This document shows, one piece after another, positions 17,275 to 26,862 of a stretch of DNA of 64,000 nucleotides; the first letter of the stretch is position 1; each line of letters opens with the position of its first letter. The notes under the pieces were generated by a model, which saw only the letters and a list, made by a program, of their open reading frames with translations, searched no databases and was not told where the DNA came from. This DNA comes from JABDGV01 sp964577935 (lineage in GTDB: Bacteria > Chlamydiota > Chlamydiia > Chlamydiales > FEN-1388): assembly GCA_964577935.1 (NCBI GenBank), contig CAZOAJ010000012.1, positions 3,274-67,273 of the forward strand, in the 5' to 3' direction. A program made the translations under genes and the position numbers.

Positions 17275-19509
17275 TTAACCAATTTGAAAACCGCTTCCAG
17301 CCATGCCTTCTGTAAGAAGTAAGTTGATCTTCTTGTCAAAGGTCTCCTGATCAACATACTCTGCTGAAAGCTCCAGTGTGAAAAAGCAGGTATGTGCAAC
17401 AGGAATAAATTCTGGCCCTCGGTTGTAGATTTCTATCTTCAACGGATTTGGACCAAGAGTGTTATTTGAAGTCACGGCGCGTACAAATTTGCGTAGATCA
17501 TCCGGTGATGCTCGTTCAATCCAGTTTTTCAGAAAGCGTTTCGTTTTTGCTTTGAGTTGTAGATCCAAAGAGGTATGAGAAGCAGTTTCTTCCCAATGTA
17601 ATTTGCTCAGGAGTATCTCTTTTGACAACACGCCTTCAATTCTCTCTTGCATCTTTTTGGGTCCCTCCTGATGGAGTAGCTTCCAGCTTTCTGCATCTAT
17701 TTTATCCTTTGTTTCTTGAGCAATCAGGCGTATGGCCTGAAATTGGGGGTCTATTAGGGCAGCCTCGATAACTTCTTTTGCTAGGAGTTTTCTGCTGTCT
17801 TGCTTCTTAAAGTATCCACGTGCTTCCTCAGCATCTCCACCCATACCAATAAAGGTATAGGCAGCAATAAGGACTCCGTCCTCGACGTCTTGTATGTTGT
17901 CGTCTTTCCCGTCTATCAACTTCAAAAAGCCAGCAAAATTCCTGTAATGAAGATACGTTGGAACGATGTTCTTATCTGATGCAATATCCAGCGTCGCAAG
18001 AGAGGGGTCCGCGAGAAGAGCGATTTTTTGGTACACCCCTGCAGAAAAAAGAGTCCCTGTTTTGAAGTAGGAAACCTGCGGATAGCATAGGACAAAAATT
18101 CTCCCAATTGTTCGATAGCAATCGATATCTTCCTTCTCATTCGACTGTTTCAACTGTGGGAACTTCTCATTATCCATTACAAGTTTTCCGCTCATTGAGC
18201 TCTCTGCAAACAGAGACTCCATAAGGCGCGAAATAAAATCTCGCCGTACACCGCCAATATCGACTGCTTCGGAGAGTTCTCCTTTTAGTCGGTAATATAT
18301 GTTCGGAAATGGTTTGTTTTGTAACAGGTGGCTTCCCAGTTCGAGGAGCAGTTTACGTGGATTAGAGGTAAGTTCATCGAGATCAACTTCTAGTTTGGTA
18401 AACTGCAGATGTTGGGAATTTCCTGTATATACCTCTGCATTCCAAGGAAGCTCCGGCATTCTATCAGATAATGAAGGACAGTTTTCACAGTTAATCATTT
18501 GACAGGCGGGCAAGGCTTGGGGGAGTTCTTGCAAAGCGGAGCAATCAGTGCAGTAAAGCGTTTGGCACAAAGGGAGCTCTGGAAGCGTCTTCAGAGCGGA
18601 GCAATAAGAGCAGTCAAGCGTTTGGCACAAAGGAAGCTCTGGAAGCATCTTCAAAGAGGGGCAAAAAGCGCAGCAAAGCTTTTTGCACAAAGGAAGGTCT
18701 GGTAGTGTTGTGATTGAGGGGGATGATATTTTTACATATTGCAACCTTGTCGCGTTTGTTAATGTGCTTGTTATGACTTCATCGTTTACACCTTCAAAAT
18801 CGCCAAATCGCAAATGAGGCAACAGTCGGGACAAATCATCAGGGCATAGAAGAGTTTGAATCTCACTAAAAGCTATTTGTTTTGAGGAAATATAATGCGC
18901 AAGTGCGATAAAACGATCCTCCGAAGGATTCGGGTACGTCGTGCAGATTTCCTTCCAAAAATCTAAAAGACCTAATTGAAGAGCTTCGTAATATCTTTTG
19001 CCTTGTTCGGGTAAAGCTTCAATTTTTGTTTGGTGCCTTGGAAGGTTTAAGCTTGCTATCTGATAAAGCAGAGAAATCAGCTGGTATAAATCATCTCTAC
19101 TTAAGCGATTCAAGAGTTTGTTTGTCAAAAAGAGCGGCGTATTTAGTCCACCAATTTCGTATTAATTGGTCTTTATCTAAAGGATCCTCTGTTATGGCAA
19201 GATATTGCAGTGAATCTAGACGCGATCGAATCAGCTCTTGATCAAAGGCTACGTAATCGTCTTGTATCTTCTCCCTCAAAGCAATAGCGAGGTGCACGAC
19301 TTGTGTGATTTTTGGGTCAGCTTCTATTTTCTGAACAAGATTTTTTCTGAGTTCTGCCGTTGATAGATCTACCTCTTTTAATATCTCGAAAATGAGTTTT
19401 TGTTGATCTTTGGAAAGAGAAGAAGGTTCTTCGTTGCCTTGGTTGCTGTAGACTATTGTGGAAGCATTTCATACACCTGATTGTTTGCTTCGGAAAATTC
19501 TATTTTCAT
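17275..19509 (-). pseudogene. second LRR-HECT protein, interrupted by two frameshifts
   Basis: Homologous to the upstream HECT gene along its length but not in one frame. From an ATG at 19509 the frame reads MKIEFSEANNQVYEMLPQ and stops at 19453-19455. A second frame (about 19465 to 19110) continues the homology with SNQGNEEPSSLSKDQQKL, then ELRKNLVQKIEADPKIT, then ALFDKQTLESLK, and stops. A third frame, the same as the first, resumes at RDDLYQL and runs for about 610 residues to the end at 17275, with a short LPX repeat region and a complete HECT domain (catalytic Cys codon 17386-17388 in IPVAHTCFFTL). The long 3' frame has no ATG near its beginning, only a TTG. So either the gene is decaying, or frameshifting or assembly errors are involved. 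The 3' flank resembles that of the intact copy, showing tandem duplication. Confidence 0.75.
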
Positions 19510-19519
19510 TAGCGGTGCT

Positions 19520-20362
19520 TTATTTTCTTAAGGATCCAGTCCATCCCATTTTAGATCGAAGTGTTGAAAAGAAGTCAGTCCCCTCCAGTCGAACCATATT
19601 GAATTTCTGCTGGCTTAAAGATATGGAGAAGATATCCTCAGGACTTAAAATTGGTCCCACGATTCCATCATAAATTACTTCTGACCGTGCTCCGCGAGTC
19701 GTGCATGCAATCTCGATTTTTTGTTTTGGCATCACAACAACCGGTTTTGAAGAGATGGCATGAGAGCAAATAGGTGTGATTACAAGAGCATTGATATCGG
19801 GATCGAGAATTGGCCCCCCAGCTGCCATCGAATAGGCTGTAGATCCTAAAGGTGTTGAAATGATGACTCCATCACCTGAGAAGGTGTTAAAATATCGACC
19901 ATCCAGTGTGATTGATATATCAACGATGAAAGGAGAGCTTGCCCTGTGGATGGTGAACTCATTGACAGCTGTCATGACGCCATTGCGTAAGACGCCTTCA
20001 AGGACAAGTCGGGGTTCAACCCGAAATCGACCCTCAAGGAGCTTTTCAAGCGATTCAAAGCATGAAGAAAGAGGAATATCGGCTAAAAAACCAAGGCTTC
20101 CAATATTTATTCCAATAAGCGGGACAGTGCTTGTAGGAAAGCGTCTGTGGAAGCGTAAAATGGTTCCATCACCGCCTAAGGAGAGTATGCAGTAGAGACT
20201 TGGTAGATCTTGATTTCTTAACTCTGGCAAGAGTAATTCTTTTGCTAGGCTTTGCTCAGCAATGACTTGAGCTCCTCGCGTGGTTAAAAATGAAACAATA
20301 CCCCTTGCGTGTTCGAGGGTATCTGGTTCTAAGTTCTTAGTGAAAAGTCCGAAGGTTTTCAT
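19520..20362 (-). CDS. nadK: NAD kinase
   Basis: 280 residues. Phosphorylates NAD to NADP. The family motif GGDGT is in LSLGGDGTILRF (about residue 62), and the second conserved region GDGVIISTPLGSTAYSMAAGG (read in parts) is complete, followed by PICSHAISSKPVV. Start overlaps the end of xseB by 4 bases, so it belongs to the minus-strand group xseA-xseB-nadK. Confidence 0.97.
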   Translation of the reverse strand: MKTFGLFTKNLEPDTLEHARGIVSFLTTRGAQVIAEQSLAKELLLPELRNQDLPSLYCILSLGGDGTILRFHRRFPTSTVPLIGINIGSLGFLADIPLSSCFESLEKLLEGRFRVEPRLVLEGVLRNGVMTAVNEFTIHRASSPFIVDISITLDGRYFNTFSGDGVIISTPLGSTAYSMAAGGPILDPDINALVITPICSHAISSKPVVVMPKQKIEIACTTRGARSEVIYDGIVGPILSPEDIFSISLSQQKFNMVRLEGTDFFSTLRSKMGWTGSLRK

Positions 20363-20637
20363 AATGAAAGGGGAGCCGTTTGTGGTTTTCCATCAGGGCC
20401 AATTGAAAGCTCTTGAGATCTATTTTTCAAGAGGATTTCGATGCGATTTTCAGCTTGAGTGAGCTTTTTGTGGCATGATATAATTAGCTGATTTGCCTCT
20501 TCAAAAAGGCGTACAGAGTCCTCAAGGCTTGTCTCTTGTGCATTCATTCGCTCTAAAATCTCTTCTAAGCGCTTAAACGATGCTTCAAACGTCTCTTGAG
20601 AGTCTTGCTGAAACTTTATATCGGTTGATTTTGTCAT
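20359..20637 (-). CDS. xseB: exodeoxyribonuclease VII small subunit
   Basis: 92 residues. The XseB core is FEASFKRLEEILERMNAQE (read in parts) then SLEDSVRLFEEANQLI, a helical hairpin that binds XseA. It lies 17 bp downstream of xseA and overlaps nadK by 4 bases. The last 20 residues are outside the conserved core. Confidence 0.92.
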   Translation of the reverse strand: MTKSTDIKFQQDSQETFEASFKRLEEILERMNAQETSLEDSVRLFEEANQLIISCHKKLTQAENRIEILLKNRSQELSIGPDGKPQTAPLSL

Positions 20638-20654
20638 ACATTTAATTCCTTAAA

Positions 20655-22160
20655 TCACTTGAGATCTATATTTATGACTTCGGCAAGAACGTTGCCATCT
20701 TGTAATATAACTTCGATTTGTTCTCCCACACGAAGCGCTGAGGCCGATGATACTACGCTCTTTTCTTCCTTTCGACGGACAACTGCATATCCGCGTTTGA
20801 GGATATGATAGGGGTTTAATGCTTCGAGCTGAAGCTCCTTGCTTCTGATTTCTTCTCGATAATGTGCGAAATTTCTTGTTTTGAGATCGTCAAAGGTAGA
20901 AAAGCTTCTTTCGATATTGAGCTGACCCTTCTTCCTAATCAAGCACGATTGGATTGATCTGTCGAGCTGGGCATTGAGATACAAAAATGCTTTTGCTTTC
21001 TCTCGAGTTATCTGACCTGATCGAGTTTTAATTGATTGAGCAAGCTTTATGAGATGTTCACGGTGTCGATTAAGCTTGGATATCGGAGACAGTGATTGTA
21101 TGTACTTCGATATCGATTCAATTTGGTTTTTTTTCCCTAGAAGTCGTTTGTGAAAAGATGATTTCAGTGCCTCTTCTAAATCATCTAGTGTCTGTGCTTT
21201 ATTTTGAATAATTTGAGGAATGCTTTGTAAAATTTTCAGTTTCGAGATCTTGTTGAATTGATATCGTAGCCTCTCAAGTCTTGATACCTGGGTTTTTAGG
21301 ATGCTTGTAAAAAGTAGGTTGAATTTTTCTGAAAGATCAATTTTTTCATGGCTTACAAGTTCTGCTGCAGCGGAGGGTGTTGGAGCTCGCACATCGGCGA
21401 CCAAGTCTGCAATAGTATAATCTGTTTCATGGCCGACGGCTGAGATAATAGGAATTGTTGATTCGACAATTGCTCGTGCGATTTCTTCATCATTAAATGC
21501 TGCAAGATCTTCAGCACTGCCGCCACCTCGGCACACAATAATGACATCCGAAAGTTTGTGTCGTGAGCACTCACGGATAGCCTGTGCTATTTCTGCAGAG
21601 GCTTTATCTCCTTGAACTCGAACTGGGTTTACAATAAGTTGAAAGCCTGCCATCCGTCTTGAAAGAACATGATAGATATCGCGAAGGACAGCACCTGTAG
21701 GGCTCGTTACGACAGCAATCTTTTGAATTGTTTTTGGAAGTGGTTTTTTTCTTTCAGGTTTGCTCCATCCAAGAGCTTCTATCTTTTTCTTAAGCTCTTG
21801 CAATTTGATCAGCTGCTCGCCAAGTCCAGCGTAGGAAACAGATCTGACAACTACTTGGTAGTTGCCTCTTTGAGGATACACATTCAGATCTCCGCGGACA
21901 ATGATCGTATCACCATTTTTCAGAGGGAGGGGTAATTTTATCACATCTGACCGAAACATAACTGCTGACAACTGTGCATCTTCATCTATAAGAGAAAAGT
22001 AGAGATGTCCTGATGATTGCAATTTGCAATTTGAAACCTCGCCTTTAACCCAAATATTTGGGAAAAGACGTTCCAGCTGCGTTTTTATTGCCCAGGTGAT
22101 TTGGCGTACCGTCAATACAATAGGAGTATCCATTTCACCTTTTTCTGTTTGAAGAGACAA
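20655..22160 (-). CDS. xseA: exodeoxyribonuclease VII large subunit
   Basis: 501 residues; an ATG at 22133 (MDTPIVLTV) is an alternative start. The N-terminal OB-fold has VKGEVSNCKLQSSGHLYFSL (read in parts), the catalytic domain contains VTSPTGAVLRD, VCRGGGSAEDL, AFNDEEIARAI, ISAVGHETDYTIADLVAD and RAPTPSAAAEL, followed by a long coiled-coil. With XseB it degrades single-stranded DNA. Adjacent and divergent to tpiA (64 bp apart), an arrangement also known for tpiA/xseA in Chlamydia. Confidence 0.97.
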   Translation of the reverse strand: MSLQTEKGEMDTPIVLTVRQITWAIKTQLERLFPNIWVKGEVSNCKLQSSGHLYFSLIDEDAQLSAVMFRSDVIKLPLPLKNGDTIIVRGDLNVYPQRGNYQVVVRSVSYAGLGEQLIKLQELKKKIEALGWSKPERKKPLPKTIQKIAVVTSPTGAVLRDIYHVLSRRMAGFQLIVNPVRVQGDKASAEIAQAIRECSRHKLSDVIIVCRGGGSAEDLAAFNDEEIARAIVESTIPIISAVGHETDYTIADLVADVRAPTPSAAAELVSHEKIDLSEKFNLLFTSILKTQVSRLERLRYQFNKISKLKILQSIPQIIQNKAQTLDDLEEALKSSFHKRLLGKKNQIESISKYIQSLSPISKLNRHREHLIKLAQSIKTRSGQITREKAKAFLYLNAQLDRSIQSCLIRKKGQLNIERSFSTFDDLKTRNFAHYREEIRSKELQLEALNPYHILKRGYAVVRRKEEKSVVSSASALRVGEQIEVILQDGNVLAEVINIDLK

Positions 22161-22224
22161 GCGTATTGCCTTTTTGCCTGTAAGAGAGATATACCATATC
22201 TTAATTTAGTTTAGGTACAAGAAC

Positions 22225-22989
22225 GTGAGCATAGAATCTTCCTATACAGTCATTGGGAATTGGAAAATGAACAAAACGATTTCTGATTCCACTGCCTTTT
22301 TAGAGGAATTAGCTCTTCATCTCCCTGAAAATGGAGCAACCGTTGGGCTCGCGGTTCCTTATACTCTTATTAAAACAGCTATTGATCAGTGTAGAGGAAG
22401 TCCAAAACTTGCCTCTGTTTTAATAGGCGCACAGAATATGAATGACGCTTCAAAAGGAGCATTTACAGGCGAGATTGCTGCACAAATGCTTATAGATGTT
22501 GGTGCTCAGTTTGTGCTTCTTGGCCACTCTGAACGGCGTAAATATTTTGGTGAAACAGATAGCTTTATCAATTCAAAGGTGCTCAAAGCAGCAAACGATC
22601 AATTTCCTTTCATTCTCTGTATTGGAGAAACCCTTGATGAACGGGAAGCTTCCAAAACAAAAGAGGTTCTCGCTTTGCAGCTTAAAAATGCTTTAGAAGG
22701 TATCTCGGAAGAAGGAAAGGTTTTAGTGACAATAGCGTATGAGCCTGTATGGGCGATTGGAACAGGTGTTACACCAACGCTTGAAGAGATTGAAGAGACA
22801 TGCCTTTTTATTCACGAAGAATTGGATAAACTCGGTATTAAGAGACAAGTTCTCTACGGAGGTTCAGTATCTTCCAAGAATGTAGCACAGCTATCAACGC
22901 TTCCATCTATTAATGGCTTTTTAGTTGGTGGAGCATCGCTCGAGCCCCAAGAGTTTATCAAAATCATTGGAGCAAAAAAGAGCCAGTAA
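22225..22989 (+). CDS. tpiA: triosephosphate isomerase
   Basis: 254 residues from a GTG start. Interconverts DHAP and glyceraldehyde 3-phosphate. Catalytic features: IGNWKMNKT (Lys), GHSERRKYFGE (electrophilic His), AYEPVWAIGTG (catalytic Glu in AYEP), and the phosphate loop YGGSVSSKN. Nothing unusual. Followed by secG, 55 bp downstream. Confidence 0.97.
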   Translation: MSIESSYTVIGNWKMNKTISDSTAFLEELALHLPENGATVGLAVPYTLIKTAIDQCRGSPKLASVLIGAQNMNDASKGAFTGEIAAQMLIDVGAQFVLLGHSERRKYFGETDSFINSKVLKAANDQFPFILCIGETLDEREASKTKEVLALQLKNALEGISEEGKVLVTIAYEPVWAIGTGVTPTLEEIEETCLFIHEELDKLGIKRQVLYGGSVSSKNVAQLSTLPSINGFLVGGASLEPQEFIKIIGAKKSQ

Positions 22990-23044
22990 AGGATACTCTG
23001 TGTAACTTGAGTACTAAATTATCAAAGCAAGTTGAGGCTTTCAA

Positions 23045-23347
23045 ATGACCTTGATCTATTCAGCATTTCTTTTTTTGTTGCTTCTCTTATGTCCGATTCT
23101 GTGCTTCACGGTCTTGATTCAGGAAGCTAAGTCTTTGGGCTTAGGAGCATCTTTTGGCGGAGATAGCGGCGATTCTCTTTTCGGGACATCCACACCAGAA
23201 ATTTTGAAGAGAACGACGGCTTGGATGGGTGGTCTTTTTATGCTTTTATGTGTTCTTCTTTCATTCTGGACCTCTTCGTTAAGCCGAGCAAAAATGCTGA
23301 GTGCTGAGCAAGAGATTATCCGCCAGGAAAGTGCTTTAAAGCAGTAA
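23045..23347 (+). CDS. secG: preprotein translocase subunit SecG
   Basis: 100 residues with two membrane helices (about 4-24 and 58-75) and the loop LIQEAKSLGLGASFGGDSGDS (read in parts), which matches the SecG signature of an IQxxK..GLG..FGG motif between the helices. Part of the SecYEG channel. Follows tpiA and ends at a strong hairpin. Confidence 0.92.
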   Translation: MTLIYSAFLFLLLLLCPILCFTVLIQEAKSLGLGASFGGDSGDSLFGTSTPEILKRTTAWMGGLFMLLCVLLSFWTSSLSRAKMLSAEQEIIRQESALKQ

Positions 23348-23368
23348 TGAGGGCTGTTTTTTGGATGC

Positions 23369-23406
23369 GCTCGTAGAAAGTCCAAAGTTCAGGGTTTTCT
23401 ACGAGC
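23369..23406 (+). terminator. rho-independent-type terminator after secG
   Basis: An 11-bp perfect stem (GCTCGTAGAAA / TTTCTACGAGC) with a 16-base loop, followed by TTCTCTTTTCT on the plus strand. It closes the tpiA-secG unit, just before the convergent def gene. Confidence 0.65.
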
Positions 23407-23433
23407 TTCTCTTTTCTGCAAAGCTTGTAACGG

Positions 23434-23979
23434 CTATGAAAACTGTTTGTTAAATTCTTTGTATTGATCTTTCATTTTTTTCAAATATGGCTCAGCTTTT
23501 TGTCGCTCTCGAGGAGTTGTTCTATCAATGCTTAAAACGCCATTGATGTGGTCGTTTTCATGGCAGAAGACTCGAGCAGCCCAGCCTGAAAGAGTAGTGT
23601 TAATAATCAAGCCATTCTCATCTTGATACTCTACAACGATGGAATAGGGTCTAGGTACCGGTACATAAATTTTTGGAAGAGAAAAGCATCCCTCTTCATG
23701 TATCCAGCTTTCTTCAGAATGAGAGCAAATTTTTGGATTAATGAAGACTTTGATGTTTGGGATGTTATTCTTATAGTCATCTTCATTTACAGGAACATTC
23801 GTGATAAAGAGTGCAAGACTCTTTCCAATCTGAGGCGCTGCAAGTCCTAAGCCGTTTTTTGCGAGTAGGGTTTCTTTCATATTGCCAATAAGTTCCCCAA
23901 TCGAGTTATCGATAGTATCGATGAGCTGAGCTTTTTTTCGAAGAATTGGATGTCCGTAGATGACTATTGGTAGTTGCAT
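23434..23979 (-). CDS. def: peptide deformylase
   Basis: 181 residues. Removes the formyl group from nascent proteins. Three metal-site motifs are intact: GLGLAAPQIG (GxGxAAxQ), EGCFSLP (EGCxS with the metal Cys) and HENDHINGV (HExDH). C-terminal helix standard. Single gene, convergent with secG. Confidence 0.96.
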   Translation of the reverse strand: MQLPIVIYGHPILRKKAQLIDTIDNSIGELIGNMKETLLAKNGLGLAAPQIGKSLALFITNVPVNEDDYKNNIPNIKVFINPKICSHSEESWIHEEGCFSLPKIYVPVPRPYSIVVEYQDENGLIINTTLSGWAARVFCHENDHINGVLSIDRTTPRERQKAEPYLKKMKDQYKEFNKQFS

Positions 23980-24027
23980 AAGTGGAATGCGTTTATATAA
24001 ATAGTTTTATTCAATCTGATTTGCTGT

Positions 24028-24056
24028 CCGATGTGTACAGTTCATATACACATCGG
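24028..24056. other. inverted repeat between def and the GT28 gene
   Basis: A perfect 10-bp stem (CCGATGTGTA / TACACATCGG) with a 9-base loop in the intergenic space upstream of def and downstream of the GT28 gene. It sits after the GT28 stop on the minus strand and may be its terminator, but no U-tract follows. Just beside it, the short word ACTTTGCAAG occurs twice near 24085-24110. Confidence 0.4.
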
Positions 24057-24138
24057 CGTATTCAAAAAAATAGAAGCACCGGCGACTTTGCAAGGAACTT
24101 TGCAAGAAACTTTGTAACAATTTAGGTTGCACGGTCCC

Positions 24139-26841
24139 TTAGCTTCTTGAGAACCAGAGAGCTCTCTTCTTCTTGAATTCTTCGTCTTGTTCGCTTGATT
24201 CTATCATAGAAACTGCCGTCTCTACAATCCTTTCTGATGCTTTTATTAAGGAAAGGGCATCTGGTGCAAGTTTTGGCTTTTTAAGCATCGAAGTAACCGT
24301 ATCCACTATTTGGGATGTTTTATTGATGATTGCTCCGAGTCCATCATGAACCAGAATTTTTGCGTTCAGATGTTCCCAATCCATCCGATGCCCATAAATA
24401 CCATTTTTCGATTCGTCGATGATCATAGGGATCATTTTCTTGCGGGCTTCAAAGCTTGTAAGGCCTCCTGCTTTTCCGATTAAAAGATCAGCGACGCTGA
24501 AAATTTGAGGAACCTTTTGAGTAAAGCTTAAAACTTTCATTTTGACGGCTGGGTTACTCTCGAGAGCTGGACAAATGCGAGTTTCAAGGTCCTTTTTGAA
24601 TTCCTCGTTTTTTCCAGCTAAAACTACGATGCGTATCGGGTTTGATACATCATGATAGTTTTTAGCAAGGTGTTCTGGAATATCATTTTGCACGCCCACG
24701 CCGCCGCTTGAGACTACGACTATCTTTTCATTTGGTTGAATTTCAAGCTCTTGTCGAATGGCTTGTAATTCTTCATCAGAAATTTGATTCTCAAACCCTT
24801 TATTTACCGGCAAGCCACATTCTATGATTTGGTTATCGAGAATAAGCGTTCCCATTTTTACGGTTTGCATGGCTAAGGCATTCTCTTTTGAGGGAACCGC
24901 TTGTTTGACATGCCTATATTTGGTGAGATCGCCTGTAAGTTCGTAGTCAAAATCGGTCGAAATTTGAAGGACAGGAATCCCAAGTTCATCTGCAACCGAC
25001 ATGATATCTTCGCTGTGCATTCTGTAGCTTAAGATCAATAGCTCTGGGCGTTCTTCAATGAGGCGCTCTCTAATACGAGCTTTGTTAATCTCGCGAGATG
25101 TTTCAGAAGGCTCTCCAGAAGAAAAATTCATTAAGAGTTTGAGTATCGAAAGCAAGTCTTTATGCATAAGAAAGTTGAAGAGGGAATCGGTAGCATAAGG
25201 GCGTTTTTTATCATCAACAAAATAGTTGCCCAAAGTCTTGTTGACAACGTCCTGATCTAAAAGCACATCTCGAAGTCCATCTGTAATCTGTATGTCGTAT
25301 TGGTTGTTTGGGGTTTCAAAATTGTTTTTGAGGTTGTTTGTGCACGAATTGTGGCCATTTCCACATCCCCAGCTCCAAATAGATATTTTCTTTTTAGGGA
25401 GTCCTGCTCTCTCTCTTGCAGCATTCGCTTCTATGCTTAAGCTACGACCGGCCTGGGGAATGGCTTTATCGATACTTTTATTAACAGAGTTGATCTGAGT
25501 GATTTTTTTTGAAACGAGTGAACACGAACCAAAAGATTTGGCTATGAGAGTTGGTGCGATCCGGGCAACTTTCTGGCATGTTCCGAGAGACATGACAGCT
25601 TTATTGAGCTGGTTAAGAGATGCAATTGTTTTTTCATTTAAGTGCATGTTTCTATCTAAACGATGCGAAAATTGGAGTAGCTTGCTGTCATATCGTCTAG
25701 AATAGGATTCCTGTAGTTTTTGAAATCCAAGAGCAGAAAATAGCTCCCCATTAGGATATGTCGTTAAGCAAGCAAGCATCTCTTTTGCAAGGATCTTCTC
25801 TTGGTCGATTTCTGGATTGCTTTCTTGGGAGGCAACGGATTCAAGTAGCTCGTTCAGCTTGCTTCGAGTTGACTCTGCATCACCTCGTTTCACCGCATCA
25901 ACAAGCGGAGTTATATCGTAGCTTGGAAGAGTCGTTTGAAAATTCTCAAGAATATTCTGCACCCAACTATGGGCAGATTGTTGGTGATACACCCCTTCAA
26001 GTAAAGAGGTAAAATGCCGAAGAGGTTTTCCTTCAGATAAAGCTGAATCGACATCTATAAGAGTCTGAGCTTGTACGTCTGAAAGATCGATAGTAATCTG
26101 TTCATTTCTCATTTTTTTGATAAGGGCATGAGCGTAGATCTCTTCAGCTGCATTTTTATAAGATCCTGCAGCTAGATGGGAATGAAGATGCTCAGACGTA
26201 AACACCGAATTTGAGTATTCAGATACCCTGCTAAAGGTCTGTTGAAGAACGCTCTTTATATGAAGCTGTCTTTCGAGAATTTGTCTTCTGTCGCCTGAAG
26301 TGAAACGGGCAGAGTTTATGAGATCGATTTGAAGGGTTGGTCCTATTTCTCCTAAAAGCCTGAGCTTCGTTAATGTTTCGGAAAATGCAAGGGTCTCTTG
26401 CTCTTTTTTAGCATCTTCTGTTTGGAAAATGTAAGTGATCGCTTTTGATATACAGCTGCTGAAAAAGGGCAAGATGTTGAGTGATGGGAGGTTGTTCAGA
26501 ACTATAGAGAACAAAGAGCGATTTTTTTGATGATCATTCGCTGCTTGGACAAGCTCCTTTGGCAATCCTCGGTGCGGTTCATTCACAAATAAATGGATGG
26601 ATTGCTCGACAGATTCGACCCCGGTAGAATGATCAAGCCCGGATTTAAGTTCTTCCATAAGGCAGTTTGCACTGTTTTCGATTTCGGCTTGAACTTGTAA
26701 TTGGTCGTGGATTTCCTGTAGAAGCTGTAGATTGTTTGGAAGAGCCTGTTGTTGACGGGCATTATTTGATATGCTTAATGGCTCTTGATTGCTGAGAGCT
26801 ATTGGAGCCACTGGAGTTGTCACATCAAGTTTTACCGACAT
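24139..26841 (-). CDS. large GT28/MGDG-synthase-like glycosyltransferase with unknown N-terminal half
   Basis: 900 residues. Residues 1-475 are helical, Gln/Glu-rich and not recognisable. From about residue 483 the sequence has the MurG/MGDG-synthase fold: ISIWSWGCGNGHNSCTNNL resembles the GxGHN acceptor loop, PELLILSYRMHSEDIMSVAD, then QISTDFDYEL (short metal/acceptor segment), VVVSSGGVGVQND in the second Rossmann half, and the nucleotide-sugar site LIGKAGGLTSFEA, the best motif. The product would be a glycosyltransferase with a lipid or protein acceptor. No signal peptide. It lies 21 bp downstream of a small TPR gene on the same strand, which looks like a chaperone-effector pair. The N-terminal half could be a secretion or targeting region. 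Acceptor unknown. Confidence 0.75.
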   Translation of the reverse strand: MSVKLDVTTPVAPIALSNQEPLSISNNARQQQALPNNLQLLQEIHDQLQVQAEIENSANCLMEELKSGLDHSTGVESVEQSIHLFVNEPHRGLPKELVQAANDHQKNRSLFSIVLNNLPSLNILPFFSSCISKAITYIFQTEDAKKEQETLAFSETLTKLRLLGEIGPTLQIDLINSARFTSGDRRQILERQLHIKSVLQQTFSRVSEYSNSVFTSEHLHSHLAAGSYKNAAEEIYAHALIKKMRNEQITIDLSDVQAQTLIDVDSALSEGKPLRHFTSLLEGVYHQQSAHSWVQNILENFQTTLPSYDITPLVDAVKRGDAESTRSKLNELLESVASQESNPEIDQEKILAKEMLACLTTYPNGELFSALGFQKLQESYSRRYDSKLLQFSHRLDRNMHLNEKTIASLNQLNKAVMSLGTCQKVARIAPTLIAKSFGSCSLVSKKITQINSVNKSIDKAIPQAGRSLSIEANAARERAGLPKKKISIWSWGCGNGHNSCTNNLKNNFETPNNQYDIQITDGLRDVLLDQDVVNKTLGNYFVDDKKRPYATDSLFNFLMHKDLLSILKLLMNFSSGEPSETSREINKARIRERLIEERPELLILSYRMHSEDIMSVADELGIPVLQISTDFDYELTGDLTKYRHVKQAVPSKENALAMQTVKMGTLILDNQIIECGLPVNKGFENQISDEELQAIRQELEIQPNEKIVVVSSGGVGVQNDIPEHLAKNYHDVSNPIRIVVLAGKNEEFKKDLETRICPALESNPAVKMKVLSFTQKVPQIFSVADLLIGKAGGLTSFEARKKMIPMIIDESKNGIYGHRMDWEHLNAKILVHDGLGAIINKTSQIVDTVTSMLKKPKLAPDALSLIKASERIVETAVSMIESSEQDEEFKKKRALWFSRS

Positions 26842-26862
26842 ATAATCTCGGGTTATGAAGGT

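Noticed and set aside
19110..19128. Programmed frameshift as the primary explanation for the second HECT gene
   Set aside because: The CTT-AAG context is suggestive, but a second frameshift in the same gene makes decay or error more likely. Kept only as a minor possibility in the findings.
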